NCBI GenBank assembly: GCA_019636215.1
Contig: JAHBXZ010000001.1
Location: 443,694-507,693, forward strand
Length of the DNA: 64,000 nucleotides
Origin: Planctomycetota bacterium
GTDB lineage: Bacteria > Planctomycetota > UBA8742 > UBA2392
Reading direction: 5' to 3'
In this document: piece after piece, positions 25,232-34,497 of the stretch
How positions within the stretch are numbered: the first letter of the stretch is position 1
Layout: each line of letters starts with the position of its first letter
The notes under the pieces: generated by a model
What the model was told of the DNA's origin: nothing
Seen by the model: only the letters and a program-made list of their open reading frames with translations
The model's database searches: none
Made by a program: the position numbers and the translations under genes

Positions 25232-27832
25232 ATGACAATCCGCGACAAGGCCCGCACTGAGCTCAACACCGCGCTGGGCAAGAAAACCATCTACAAACTT
25301 GACGCTGCAGGGGCTGTGACTCACCTGCCCTACACTATCAAGGTGCTGCTCGAATCCGTGCTGCGCAACGTGGACGGGCTGGCCTACACCGAAGACCACG
25401 TCAAGGCGCTGGTACACTGGAAGCCCAAGCCCGCCGAGGCCGAAGTTCCGTTCATGCCCGGCCGCGTCGTGCTGCAGGACTTCACCGGTGTGCCCTGTGT
25501 CGTGGACCTGGCCGCCATGCGCGAGGCCATGAAAACCCTTGGCGGCGACCCCAAACAGGTCAATCCGCTGGTGCCCTGCGACCTGGTGATTGACCACAGT
25601 GTGCAGGTGGACGCCTTTGGCACGGCCACGGCCGAGGCCGAAAACAGCAAGCTGGAGTTCTCGCGCAACCGCGAGCGCTATGAGTTCCTCAAGTGGGGAC
25701 AGGGGGCGTTCAACAACTTTCGGGCCGTACCCCCGGCCACGGGCATCGTGCACCAGGTGAACCTGGAGTATCTGGCCAAAGTCGTGTGGGAGAAAGACGG
25801 CACACTGTACCCCGACAGCTGCGTCGGCACCGACAGCCACACCACCATGATCAACGGCCTGGGCGTGCTGGGCTGGGGCGTGGGCGGCATTGAGGCCGAG
25901 GCTGTGATGCTGGGCCAGCCCACCTACATGCTGATCCCGGAAGTCGTGGGCTTCAAGATGACGGGCAAGCTGCCCGAAGGCGCAACGGCGACCGACCTTG
26001 TGCTGCGCGTGACTGAGATGCTGCGCAAGCACGGGGTGGTGGACAAGTTTGTCGAGTTCTTTGGCCCGGCGCTGAACGACCTGCCGCTGGCCACGCGCGC
26101 CACGGTGGCAAACATGGCCCCCGAATATGGCGCGACCTGCGGCTTCTTTCCGGTGGACGACGCGACGCTGGAGTATTTGCGCCTGAGTGGTCGCGACGAA
26201 AAACTGGTGGAAACCGTCAAGCAGTACTGCCAGGCCCAGGGCCTGTGGCGCGACGACGCCCGCAAGATTGCTTACAGCAGCGAGCTTGAACTCGACATCA
26301 GCACGATTGAGCCCTCGTTGGCCGGGCCCGCGCGCCCGCAGGACCGCATCGGCCTCAAGGACATGAAGGCCGGCTGGCAGAAGTATTACGCGGCAACCAA
26401 GCGCACTGCGCCCGCCAAGGGCAAAACCGGCGTGGCCGACAGCAGCGTGGTGATTGCGGCCATCACCAGCTGCACCAACACCAGCAACCCGTACGTTCTG
26501 ATCGGCGCGGGATTGCTGGCCAAGAACGCCGTCGAAAAGGGCCTGACAAGCAAGCCCTGGGTCAAGACCAGCCTGGCGCCAGGCTCGCGCGTGGTGACCG
26601 ATTACCTGATCAAGGCCGGGGTGCAGGAGGCTCTGGACAAGCTGGGCTTCAACATTGTGGGCTACGGCTGCACAACCTGCATCGGCAACAGTGGGCCCCT
26701 GCCCGCCGAGGTCAGCAAAGACGTGGCCGACGGCGACATGTACGTGGCCAGTGTGCTGAGTGGCAACCGCAACTTTGAAGGCCGCGTGCACCCGCAGGTG
26801 CGGGCGAATTACCTTGCAAGCCCGCCGCTGGTCGTGGCCTACGCGCTGGCCGGAACTGTGGACATCGACCTGACAAAAGACCCGCTGGGCACGGGCAAAG
26901 ACGGCAAGCCCGTTTACCTGAAAGACATCTGGCCCACGCCCAAAGATATCGCGGCGTCAGTGGCCAAGAACATCACGCGCCAGCAGTTCCAGGCCGTCTA
27001 CAAGGATGTGTTCAGCGGCAGCCAGGAGTGGAAGGACGTAAAGACGGCCGCAGGCGAACTGTACAAGTGGGACGGCAAAAGCACGTACATCCAGCACCCG
27101 CCCTATTTCACGGGCATGCAGAAGACCCCGGGCAAGATCACCAGCATCAAGGGCGCGCGCTGCCTGCTGAAGCTGGCCGACAGCGTGACGACCGACCACA
27201 TCTCGCCGGCGGGCGACATTGAAGAAAAGACACCCGCCGGGCAGTTCCTGCTCCGGCACGGCGTCAGCAAGGCCGACTTCAACAGTTACGGTTCGCGCCG
27301 TGGCAACCACGAAGTGATGATGCGCGGGACGTTCGCCAACAAGCGCATCAAGAACCAGTTGGCCCCGGGCACCGAGGGCGGCTGGACCACGGACTTCACC
27401 GACGGAAAGGTGAAGTACGTCTACGAAGCCAGTGAAAACTACCGCAAGGCCGGCATCCCGCTGGTGGTGCTGGCGGGCAAGGATTACGGCATGGGTTCAA
27501 GCCGCGATTGGGCGGCCAAGGGCGCGATGCTGCTGGGCGTGCGCGCGGCAATCTGCGAGAGTTTCGAGCGCATCCACCGCGCCAATCTGGTAGGCATGGG
27601 CGTGCTGCCCTGCACCTATGAGCCCGGCCAGACGGCGCAGACACTGGGGTTGACGGGTCAAGAGACGTTTGAAATCGAAGTGCCCGAAAACGTCCAGCCG
27701 CTGCAGAAGCTGAAAGTGAAGGCTGGCGACAAGAGTTTCAACGTGGTCTGCCGCCTGAACACGCCCGTAGAGGTCGAGTACTACCGCAACGGGGGCATCC
27801 TTCACACGGTGCTGCGCAAGATGGCGCGGTGA
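25232..27832 (+). CDS. acnA: Aconitate hydratase A
   Basis: An 866-residue TCA-cycle aconitase interconverting citrate and isocitrate. The Fe-S ligands appear in [10 protein letters not shown] and [22 protein letters not shown] and [14 protein letters not shown] mark the swivelling domain 4. Length agrees with AcnA (about 890). AAGGGG lies about 8 bases before the ATG; upstream in-frame codons look like leader sequence. It is divergent from purL with a shared 114-bp intergenic region. Confidence 0.95.
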   Translation: MTIRDKARTELNTALGKKTIYKLDAAGAVTHLPYTIKVLLESVLRNVDGLAYTEDHVKALVHWKPKPAEAEVPFMPGRVVLQDFTGVPCVVDLAAMREAMKTLGGDPKQVNPLVPCDLVIDHSVQVDAFGTATAEAENSKLEFSRNRERYEFLKWGQGAFNNFRAVPPATGIVHQVNLEYLAKVVWEKDGTLYPDSCVGTDSHTTMINGLGVLGWGVGGIEAEAVMLGQPTYMLIPEVVGFKMTGKLPEGATATDLVLRVTEMLRKHGVVDKFVEFFGPALNDLPLATRATVANMAPEYGATCGFFPVDDATLEYLRLSGRDEKLVETVKQYCQAQGLWRDDARKIAYSSELELDISTIEPSLAGPARPQDRIGLKDMKAGWQKYYAATKRTAPAKGKTGVADSSVVIAAITSCTNTSNPYVLIGAGLLAKNAVEKGLTSKPWVKTSLAPGSRVVTDYLIKAGVQEALDKLGFNIVGYGCTTCIGNSGPLPAEVSKDVADGDMYVASVLSGNRNFEGRVHPQVRANYLASPPLVVAYALAGTVDIDLTKDPLGTGKDGKPVYLKDIWPTPKDIAASVAKNITRQQFQAVYKDVFSGSQEWKDVKTAAGELYKWDGKSTYIQHPPYFTGMQKTPGKITSIKGARCLLKLADSVTTDHISPAGDIEEKTPAGQFLLRHGVSKADFNSYGSRRGNHEVMMRGTFANKRIKNQLAPGTEGGWTTDFTDGKVKYVYEASENYRKAGIPLVVLAGKDYGMGSSRDWAAKGAMLLGVRAAICESFERIHRANLVGMGVLPCTYEPGQTAQTLGLTGQETFEIEVPENVQPLQKLKVKAGDKSFNVVCRLNTPVEVEYYRNGGILHTVLRKMAR

Positions 27833-27846
27833 TTGGGACGGTGATT

Positions 27847-27882
27847 GGGAACGCCAATCTCCTGATTGGCGCAGTAAGTTGT
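27847..27882. repeat. RAYT-flanking REP element, left copy
   Basis: A 36-bp sequence containing the hairpin GCCAATC, TCCT, GATTGGC. Its exact reverse complement is at 28633-28668 on the other side of the transposase gene; a partial third copy lies at 28000-28024. Confidence 0.95.
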
Positions 27883-27892
27883 AGAAACAACG

Positions 27893-28627
27893 GTGCCAAT
27901 CTGGAATGTAGCGATCCACCCTCAGGAAGTAGCGACTGTGAAAGACCCGAAAGCTGGGAACGCTCTTCTCCAAAATGGCGCGGGCAGTAGCCCCAACGCG
28001 GCCAATCAGGAGATTGGCGATCCCAGCAGCGTTCCCAAGCGGTGGCATACCCGGGGATACTTGCCTCACTACGACGGGCGGGTTACTCAGCACGTTACTT
28101 TGCACCTGGCAGACAGCCTGCCTCGGGATGCTTTAGAGAGAATGGCCGCCGAACTCGAAGCGCTGCCCCCGCAGGAGCAAGACATCGAACGCCGCAAGCG
28201 CGTAGACACGTGGCTCGATGCGGGGCACGGGTGCTGTGTCCTGCGCGGGCCGGAAATCGCGGCCATGGCTCAGCAAGCGCTCAAACACTTTGATGGCGTG
28301 CGTTACAGCCTGCTGGCGTGGGTCATCATGCCTAACCATGTTCACGTCCTGTTCCGGCCCACTGAGGGTCAGGCCGTATCCAAGATCGTTGCATCATGGA
28401 AGAAGTTCACCGCAAGACGCATTCTCGACGCAGCCGATGCCGCCACACCTTCGCTTGGAGCCGTTCCAAAGCCTGTATGGCATCGCGAGTATTGGGACAG
28501 GTTCATCCGCAACGAAAAGCACTTTCGCACTGTAGTCGAATACATTCACAACAACCCGGTAAAGGCCGACCTCGTCGCAAGGCCGGAAGACTGGCCATGG
28601 AGCAGCGCGGGAGCGCCGGTCTCCTGA
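27893..28627 (+). CDS. REP-associated tyrosine transposase (RAYT, Y1 type)
   Basis: Single-strand DNA transposase of the IS200-like family that mobilises REP sequences. Characteristic segments are KRWHTRGYLPHYDG, HFDGVRYSLLAWVIMPNHVHVL (HUH motif HVH), WHREYWDRFIRNEKHFRTVVEYIHNNPVKADLV (catalytic Tyr in the YIHNNP region) and final WPWSSA. The start is uncertain: GTG at 27893 or GTG at 27938. A REP copy (28000-28024) lies inside the N-terminal coding part, before the conserved core. The whole gene is bracketed by perfect 36-bp inverted repeats, the usual RAYT-REPIN arrangement. Confidence 0.92.
   Translation: MPIWNVAIHPQEVATVKDPKAGNALLQNGAGSSPNAANQEIGDPSSVPKRWHTRGYLPHYDGRVTQHVTLHLADSLPRDALERMAAELEALPPQEQDIERRKRVDTWLDAGHGCCVLRGPEIAAMAQQALKHFDGVRYSLLAWVIMPNHVHVLFRPTEGQAVSKIVASWKKFTARRILDAADAATPSLGAVPKPVWHREYWDRFIRNEKHFRTVVEYIHNNPVKADLVARPEDWPWSSAGAPVS
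28000..28024. repeat. Third REP copy inside the RAYT 5' coding region
   Basis: GCCAATC, AGGA, GATTGGC plus flanking bases, in the orientation of the downstream copy (28633-28668) with small differences. It is read through as codons of the transposase. Confidence 0.85.
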
Positions 28628-28632
28628 CCGGC

Positions 28633-28668
28633 ACAACTTACTGCGCCAATCAGGAGATTGGCGTTCCC
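28633..28668. repeat. RAYT-flanking REP element, right copy
   Basis: Exact 36-bp reverse complement of 27847-27882. It ends 2 bp before the stop codon of the convergent metallopeptidase-vWA gene and may also serve as its 3' hairpin. Confidence 0.95.
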
Positions 28669-28670
28669 AC

Positions 28671-31082
28671 TTAAGGCTTTTTGAACCTGGGCCACCAGGC
28701 GTCGAGCTTGGCCTGGGGGCAGGCAGCGGTGATTTCTTCCAGACCTTGCGCCTCTGCGCCAGGTAACGCCACCAACTGCATCACGCTGGTTGTGCCCTGC
28801 TCGCCCAGACCGGCGTTGATCCAGGCCTCAGCGAATGACCGTGCCATGGTCTTCTGGTCACGCATGTAGAGCTCGTCGTTGCGGCCGGTTTCCAGGTGCC
28901 CGTAAAATCCCGCACTGTTGGGCCCGTCGGTGAAGAACATGCAGGCAACCCGGTTGCTGCCCCCGGCACCTGCGGCCTCCAGGGCCTGTTGCAGGGCCTG
29001 CCACCAGTCTGTGTCGGCGCCGGCCAGCCCATTGGGTGTGCGGTGTTTGCGCTCCAGGTCGCGAAACAGGGTCTGTATGGGTGTGCGAACGCTTACCTGA
29101 CCCTTGACGGAAAATGGCGCGCTGATGGTGCCGGTGTGCGCGGCGGTGTTGAAATCAACGACTGTCACGTTGGCCTGTTCCTGGCGAGTGCCCCAGTACC
29201 AGGCGATGCTTTCGGCGGTGATGCGTGCCAGTTCGCGCTTGGGGTAACGGTCGATGAAGCGGCCCTGAAGATCAGACCGATCCCAGTTCGTGCGGATGTC
29301 CTTTTCAACCTCGGGCCCGACCTTGATTCCCGAGGCCGCAACAAAGGCCTCCGATCGCCCCGTAAGCACGGCATCCACGAGCGTCATCAGGACCGCCGGT
29401 GGCACCTCTTCCTCATTGTCGGCCCCCAGGGTGGTGCGCTTGAGCGACAACGTGCCCGCATAGCGCATCGAGAAAAGCCAGCGGCCCAGGGCATCAAAGT
29501 CAAACACCGCTGAGTCCAGCCGCTGGTCCATGGATTGAGTGTGGTCAATCGCGATCACAATGCGGTCATAGTTCCCGCGCAGGTACCCGGTGGCAGCCAC
29601 CGAAAAGCCCGCAGCCTCCAGCTTGCCCAGCACCTCGTACCAGGCGTCACTGACCTTGCCGGGCTGAACAGGTGCTGTGTCGCCCGAGAGCCTTGCGGGC
29701 ATGCGGTCAAAAAACTCGGGCGCGCCGTCGTGCGTGAAGCGCGGGGCGCGGGTGGTGCGCGGTGCCGCGCGCAGTTTGGCCAGAAAGCGACGCTGGATTT
29801 CATCCAGGTCGTGCAGCCCGAAACTGCGGTCAAAGGCGGCGTCAGCAGACGCCCCGCCAACCATCAGCTTCCAGAATTGAAAGTACACTTCGCGCAGGTC
29901 TTCTTCATTGCGCAGGAAATCCACAAAACAGTAGGCCGTAAGGTAGTTCAGTTCCGGCCTTGCATAAAAAGCCGGCATGTCCAGTGCCAGAAACTCGCGC
30001 AGGTTCAGCTCATAGCCCTGGTCAATCAGCGTGGCCAGGTAACCGTAGGCAGCGCCCGCAAAGTCGCGGTGCGTGCGAAGCTGGTTGCCCTGCGGCGGGG
30101 CCTTGTCCAGCCATTCGGCACTGCCTTCGGCGAACCAGGGCACAAGCAGGCTGTGGGGGGCAAGATGCGCTTGCAGTCCGTGGAACATCTCGTGGCGCAG
30201 AACCTCGGCCAGGCTGGTGTTCTCCAGGACCGGGGCGCAGGCCACGTCCCAGGCCGTTGAATAGAAGCCCGCGGACCACGACGGCACGTTCAGCCGCAGG
30301 CGGCGGCGGGAAAAGTCCTGGTACTCGGCGGCGCTCCCGAAAATCACCATGTCAAAAGGCAGGTTGTCAGGCGCCATGCCGAAGTTGGTCTTGCCGTACT
30401 CGAACTCCATGGCCTCCAGCCAGCGGGTGGCGATCTCGGCGCTGACGCCTTCCTGCAACCGGCGCCCCAGTGGGATGCTGACACCCGGCGGCGCGGCTGA
30501 TTCACCTTGGGGCAGGCGCGCACCCTGGCGCAGCCAGATGGCGACGCGCGGGGCGCGTTCGACGAAGTACGCACCCTTGCCAACGTCGGGTCTCAGGAAA
30601 ATGGCCGAGGACTCTTCCTGAAGTTGCGACCATTCACCGGGCGTAGCCGTGCCGTCAACCATGCCGGCCGAATACACCGCAAAGCGTGAATTCAGGGCCC
30701 TCAGCGTGGCATCAAGTTCCTCAATTCGGTCGGCGTCAGGCCGTCGGGCGGGGTCGGCCAGTTCCAGCACCGTATCGGCCTCCAGTACCAGTCTTCGAAA
30801 TCGGGTCAGCGGCGGCAGCGTAACTTCGCGAGGCGGCCGCGGCGGGGGGACTTCAACAACTGGCGCAGGTTTGGGGCCGGGCTCCGGGTCGGGTATCGGC
30901 GCGGCCTTGCGGGCCGGCAGGGCTGGTACCGGGTCGGGTTCTTCCTGGGCGATGTTGCGCGGGGCCTTGGCGGCAGCAGGGCCGAACAGGTACCCGACCG
31001 CGCCTGCGGCCAGCAGAATCAGCAACAGGGCCAGCCCGAAGACCAGCCGCTGATGGCGGCTTTCGCGCAGAGAATTGGCCAC
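28671..31082 (-). CDS. Membrane-anchored gluzincin metallopeptidase with vWA-like domain
   Basis: An 803-residue protein. One N-terminal helix (about 13-34) anchors it; a Pro-rich stalk follows (about 45-95). A peptidase domain carries HEMFHGLQAHLAP with a downstream WFAEGSAEWLD supplying the third zinc ligand, as in DUF1570/M1-like peptidases. The C-terminal half (about 500-800) is vWA-like: IVIAIDHTQSMD in place of DxSxS, and CMFFTDGPNSAG. Start is GTG; no strong SD. Likely periplasmic or surface, perhaps cell-envelope processing. Gene is divergent from the anti-sigma-like gene. Confidence 0.75.
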   Translation of the reverse strand: MANSLRESRHQRLVFGLALLLILLAAGAVGYLFGPAAAKAPRNIAQEEPDPVPALPARKAAPIPDPEPGPKPAPVVEVPPPRPPREVTLPPLTRFRRLVLEADTVLELADPARRPDADRIEELDATLRALNSRFAVYSAGMVDGTATPGEWSQLQEESSAIFLRPDVGKGAYFVERAPRVAIWLRQGARLPQGESAAPPGVSIPLGRRLQEGVSAEIATRWLEAMEFEYGKTNFGMAPDNLPFDMVIFGSAAEYQDFSRRRLRLNVPSWSAGFYSTAWDVACAPVLENTSLAEVLRHEMFHGLQAHLAPHSLLVPWFAEGSAEWLDKAPPQGNQLRTHRDFAGAAYGYLATLIDQGYELNLREFLALDMPAFYARPELNYLTAYCFVDFLRNEEDLREVYFQFWKLMVGGASADAAFDRSFGLHDLDEIQRRFLAKLRAAPRTTRAPRFTHDGAPEFFDRMPARLSGDTAPVQPGKVSDAWYEVLGKLEAAGFSVAATGYLRGNYDRIVIAIDHTQSMDQRLDSAVFDFDALGRWLFSMRYAGTLSLKRTTLGADNEEEVPPAVLMTLVDAVLTGRSEAFVAASGIKVGPEVEKDIRTNWDRSDLQGRFIDRYPKRELARITAESIAWYWGTRQEQANVTVVDFNTAAHTGTISAPFSVKGQVSVRTPIQTLFRDLERKHRTPNGLAGADTDWWQALQQALEAAGAGGSNRVACMFFTDGPNSAGFYGHLETGRNDELYMRDQKTMARSFAEAWINAGLGEQGTTSVMQLVALPGAEAQGLEEITAACPQAKLDAWWPRFKKP

Positions 31083-31150
31083 TTTTTACGCTACCGTAGG
31101 CACAACCAAGGGTTTAACACCTGATTGACCGGGTTTGATGGTGCAAAATC

Positions 31151-31789
31151 ATGAGCCAAGGGCACTTGAACAACTTCGCGGATGACATCCCTGAGCTGGT
31201 TCGGGGGCGTCTGGACCCCGCCCGGGCCAATGAAATTCTGCGCGCGGCCGAAACCGACGAGCATTTGCGCCGCCAGATCGGCTCAGAGCGCGAACTAGAA
31301 CGCCTGCTGGACCTGTACGAAACTCCGGAACCCTCTGCGGCCCTTGAGGGCGCCTTCTGGCGCCGATTCCACGAGGCCAAGGTCCTGGGCGACGAGTCTG
31401 TGGCTTCGCGCCGCACGGCCTGGCTGCTGAAGCTGGTGGGGCCGCTGGCCGCCGGTGTGCTGATTGCTGTAGGCATTGTGGCGTTCTACAACCCCGACCC
31501 GGCCCCGATCGACCCGCCCCGCACCGCCGAGGAACGCAAGGATACGCCCCGATACCCGGTGGTTGACGAAGGCGACGAAGACTGGGACGACCTTGGTTAT
31601 CTGGCTGATACGCCCGAGCGCCTGGATCCCCGCAAGGGCGAGAAGCTGGGGCTGGGCGACCTTGAACTTCTGAAAAAACTGGACGCCGAGGGCTTTCTGG
31701 CGCTGGATCGTATCCAGCAGCCGGAAGACCTGGCGCTGGTCGATGACCTTGAGCTGTTGCAGGCAATTGACCGCGCGGAGGGCCGTTGA
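31151..31789 (+). CDS. Anti-sigma-like single-pass membrane protein
   Basis: A 212-residue protein: a helical N-terminus (ADDIPELVRGRLDPARANEILRAAETDEHLRRQI) of the type found in zf-HC2/anti-sigma proteins, but without the HxxxCxxC zinc ligands; one membrane helix (about 99-116); then an acidic external tail. No sigma factor is adjacent. Its TGA overlaps the next ATG (TGATG), so it is coupled to the DUF3106-like protein. Confidence 0.6.
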   Translation: MSQGHLNNFADDIPELVRGRLDPARANEILRAAETDEHLRRQIGSERELERLLDLYETPEPSAALEGAFWRRFHEAKVLGDESVASRRTAWLLKLVGPLAAGVLIAVGIVAFYNPDPAPIDPPRTAEERKDTPRYPVVDEGDEDWDDLGYLADTPERLDPRKGEKLGLGDLELLKKLDAEGFLALDRIQQPEDLALVDDLELLQAIDRAEGR

Positions 31790-32679
31790 TGACCCCGCGC
31801 ATTCTGATCACGCTTGCCGCCCTTGGCATTTGCCTGCTGTTTGGCGCGATCAACCCCGCCCAGGCGCAGGCAGCGCCGGCAGCCGCCGCCGAGGAAGCCC
31901 GCACCGCCGAGTTGCGCGCATGGTTTGAGGCCCAGTCGCCCCAGCGGCAGGAACTGCTGAAGCGCCGGCTGCGCGTCATCAAACGCCTGCCCAAGGACAA
32001 GCAGGCGGATCTGCTGAAGGCGGTGTCGGAGGGCAGGCCGCTGCTGAATGAAAAGCAGCGCGAGAACCTTGAACGCGTACGCAAGATGCCATACCTGGAG
32101 CGTGTGCGCCTGTACACCGTAAGCCGCGAACTGGAGATGGCCCGCAAGAGCAACCCCGTTGCCTACAAGCGTGCCCTGGAGGCGCCAAATCGCGACCGCG
32201 CGCTTTCCGACATGCTGGCCGTTCATCGGGCCCAGATGCTGCTTTCGCCCGAGGAACGCGAGCGCGTCAAGACCATGCGGCCCGAGGAACGCATGCGCTT
32301 TGTCCGTGAACGCATGGAACTGAACGGCCGCGAGCGCCTGGAACGCATCTCGTTCCTGGATCCGCGGATTGTGGAGTTGCGCAAGGCCGCACAGGCCGGC
32401 GACGAAGCCGCACGCGCAGAGTTGCGCCAGGCCATGGCTGACCTTGGCACGCTGGACATGCTGCTGCAGCGGCTGGAGCCCGCCCGCCAGCAGAAGGCCA
32501 TGGAGGAGTTGCGCGGCCTGGGGCTGGAGAAAGCCGTGGATCTGGTGCGCCGCGAGCTCAAGGCACAGTGGAACGAGCAGGAACGCAAGCGCCCGGAAAG
32601 AGACCGGCCCGGCCCTGAGGGGGCGATGCGCCCGGCCGATCACCGCGCCCTGCCGCCGCGCGATCCGCGCCAGAAGTAG
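31789..32679 (+). CDS. Secreted helical DUF3106-like protein
   Basis: A 296-residue protein with a signal peptide (about 1-25, cleavage after AQA) and a long Arg/Glu-rich helical body with repeats of the form LSPEERERVKTMRPEERMRFV, as in DUF3106 proteins (LxPxERxxxRxRxxxW-like). It is probably periplasmic and elongated. It is translationally coupled to the upstream anti-sigma-like membrane protein, so the two may form an envelope-sensing pair. The ATG at 31789 is preferred over a TTG one codon earlier. Confidence 0.65.
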   Translation: MTPRILITLAALGICLLFGAINPAQAQAAPAAAAEEARTAELRAWFEAQSPQRQELLKRRLRVIKRLPKDKQADLLKAVSEGRPLLNEKQRENLERVRKMPYLERVRLYTVSRELEMARKSNPVAYKRALEAPNRDRALSDMLAVHRAQMLLSPEERERVKTMRPEERMRFVRERMELNGRERLERISFLDPRIVELRKAAQAGDEAARAELRQAMADLGTLDMLLQRLEPARQQKAMEELRGLGLEKAVDLVRRELKAQWNEQERKRPERDRPGPEGAMRPADHRALPPRDPRQK

Positions 32680-32709
32680 GTTGGCGGGGCATTTCGCAAA
32701 GCTATCCAC

Positions 32710-32801
32710 AGCATTGCGCGCAGGAAGTAAGGCATTAGGATCATTCTCCCGGGCGACGCCTCCATGTGAGGCGTCCTTCTTTTGTGTCCGGGACTTCAGC
32801 A
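32710..32801 (+). promoter_or_regulatory. pyrG leader with possible promoter and terminator/attenuator
   Basis: TTGCGC and TAGGAT separated by 16 bp (about 32714-32741) are a possible promoter. A hairpin GACGCCT/AGGCGTC (32755-32761 with 32769-32775) followed by CTTCTTTTGTG lies between it and the pyrG ATG. It may end the preceding transcript or attenuate pyrG. The putative transcript start region contains CCCGGGC, reminiscent of the GGGC start used in pyrG reiterative-transcription control; that link is speculative. Confidence 0.4.
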
Positions 32802-34421
32802 ATGACCAAGCAAGTGACCAAGCACGTCTTCATCACCGGCGGTGTTGTGTCTTCGCTGGGCAAGGGTTTGACAACCGCCTGCATCGGCGCGCTGCTGGAG
32901 GCCCGTGGCCTGCGGGTGCGTATCCAGAAGTTTGACCCGTACATCAACGTCGACGCCGGCACGATGAACCCGTTCCAGCACGGCGAAGTCTATGTCACGG
33001 TGGACGGCGGCGAGACAGACCTCGACCTTGGACACTATGAGCGCTACACCACCACGCCGCTGTCGCGCAGCAGCAACATCACCAGCGGCCGCATCTACCA
33101 GACGGTGATCAACAAGGAACGCAAGGGTGCCTACCTGGGCGGGTGCGTGCAGGTCGTCCCGCACATCACCAACGAAATCAAGGCCAACGTGCGCCAGTGG
33201 GACGGGCCCGAAGTCGACATCGTGCTGAATGAACTGGGCGGCACAGCCGGCGACATTGAGGGCATGGCGTTCATGGAAGCATTTCGCCAGTTTGCCTACG
33301 AGCACGGCCGTGAGAACGTGGCGTTTCTGCACCTGACGCTGGTGCCGTACCTGCGTGCCAGCGGCGAGCTGAAGACCAAGCCCACGCAACAGAGTGTCGG
33401 CGTGCTGCGGCAGATCGGCATCCAGCCGGACATCCTTGTCTGCCGCACCGAACGGCCCCTGACCCAGGAAATGCGCGACAAGATCGCCATGTTCTGCAAC
33501 GTCGAGAAGCAGTACGTGTTCGACGAAAAAGATGTCGAACACAGCATCTATGAACTGCCGTTGCAGCTTCACCAGGCCGGCCTGGACGAAGCCGTCATCC
33601 GCCGCCTGGGCCTGCAGGCCGGGCCCGCGAAGCTGGAGGCCTGGCAGAACATGGTGCACGGGATATTGAACCCAAAGCACACCATCGACATTGCGGTTGT
33701 GGGCAAGTACGTGGAGTTGAAGGACGCCTACAAGAGTGTCTACGAGGCGATTGACCACGCCGGCATCGCCAACCAGTGCGATGTGAAGGTGCACCGCATC
33801 AACGCCGAGGAAATCAACGACGACAACGCTGGCAAGCGGCTGCGCGCCATGGCGGGTATTCTTGTGCCGGGCGGCTTTGGCGAACGCGGCATTGAGGGCA
33901 AGATCAGCGCCGTGCGCTTTGCCCGCGAGAACAAGGTGCCCTATTACGGCCTGTGCCTTGGCATGCAGATCGCGGTGATCGAGTTCGCGCGTCACGTGGC
34001 TGATATGAAGGACGCGCACTCCAGTGAGTTTTCACGCGAGACGCAGCACCCGGTGATCTCGCTGCTGAAAGAGCAGCGCAACGTCAAGGACATGGGCGGC
34101 ACCATGCGCCTGGGCGCGCAGCCCTGCCGGCTGACGGAAGGCAGCGTGTCGCGCGGCGCCTATGGGGTTGCCGAAGTGATGGAAAGGCACCGCCACCGTT
34201 ACGAGTTTAACAACGAGTTCCGGTCGCGGCTGGTTGAGCATGGGCTGGTGATTGCCGGCGTAAACCCCGAACTTGACCTGGTCGAGATTGTCGAACTCAA
34301 GGACCACCCCTTCTTTGTGGGCGTGCAGTTCCATCCCGAGTTCCAAAGCAAGCCGCTGAAGGCCCACCCGTTGTTCGCAGGATTTGTGGCCGCAGCCATC
34401 AAGCGGTCGCAGGCGAAGTAA
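32802..34421 (+). CDS. pyrG: CTP synthase
   Basis: A 539-residue enzyme making CTP from UTP, ATP and glutamine. The synthase domain begins [20 protein letters not shown] (P-loop) and continues with [39 protein letters not shown]. The glutaminase domain (about 290-539) has YYGLCLGMQ with the nucleophile Cys, and FHPEF with the catalytic His and Glu. Length is standard. Its TAA lies inside a long inverted repeat shared with the convergent oxidoreductase gene. Confidence 0.97.
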   Translation: MTKQVTKHVFITGGVVSSLGKGLTTACIGALLEARGLRVRIQKFDPYINVDAGTMNPFQHGEVYVTVDGGETDLDLGHYERYTTTPLSRSSNITSGRIYQTVINKERKGAYLGGCVQVVPHITNEIKANVRQWDGPEVDIVLNELGGTAGDIEGMAFMEAFRQFAYEHGRENVAFLHLTLVPYLRASGELKTKPTQQSVGVLRQIGIQPDILVCRTERPLTQEMRDKIAMFCNVEKQYVFDEKDVEHSIYELPLQLHQAGLDEAVIRRLGLQAGPAKLEAWQNMVHGILNPKHTIDIAVVGKYVELKDAYKSVYEAIDHAGIANQCDVKVHRINAEEINDDNAGKRLRAMAGILVPGGFGERGIEGKISAVRFARENKVPYYGLCLGMQIAVIEFARHVADMKDAHSSEFSRETQHPVISLLKEQRNVKDMGGTMRLGAQPCRLTEGSVSRGAYGVAEVMERHRHRYEFNNEFRSRLVEHGLVIAGVNPELDLVEIVELKDHPFFVGVQFHPEFQSKPLKAHPLFAGFVAAAIKRSQAK

Positions 34422-34497
34422 GGGGCGCAGGCCTCTGGCCTGCGAGGTGCGCGGCCCTCTGGGCTGCGCCGGCAGGCTGGAAGCCTGCGCCCCTTAC
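34418..34497. repeat. Inverted repeat with three REP-like hairpins between convergent genes
   Basis: GTAAGGGGCGCAGGC (34418-34432) pairs perfectly with GCCTGCGCCCCTTAC (34483-34497). Inside are three short-loop hairpins: GCAGGCC-TCT-GGCCTGC, GCGCGGCCC-TCT-GGGCTGCGC and GCAGGCT-GGA-AGCCTGC. The stop codons of both convergent genes lie in the outer arms. It probably insulates both transcripts. Confidence 0.85.

Noticed and set aside
25118..26791. Open-frame extension upstream of PurL
   Set aside because: It is antisense to aconitase; ATG at 25117 gives the expected PurS-like N-terminus.
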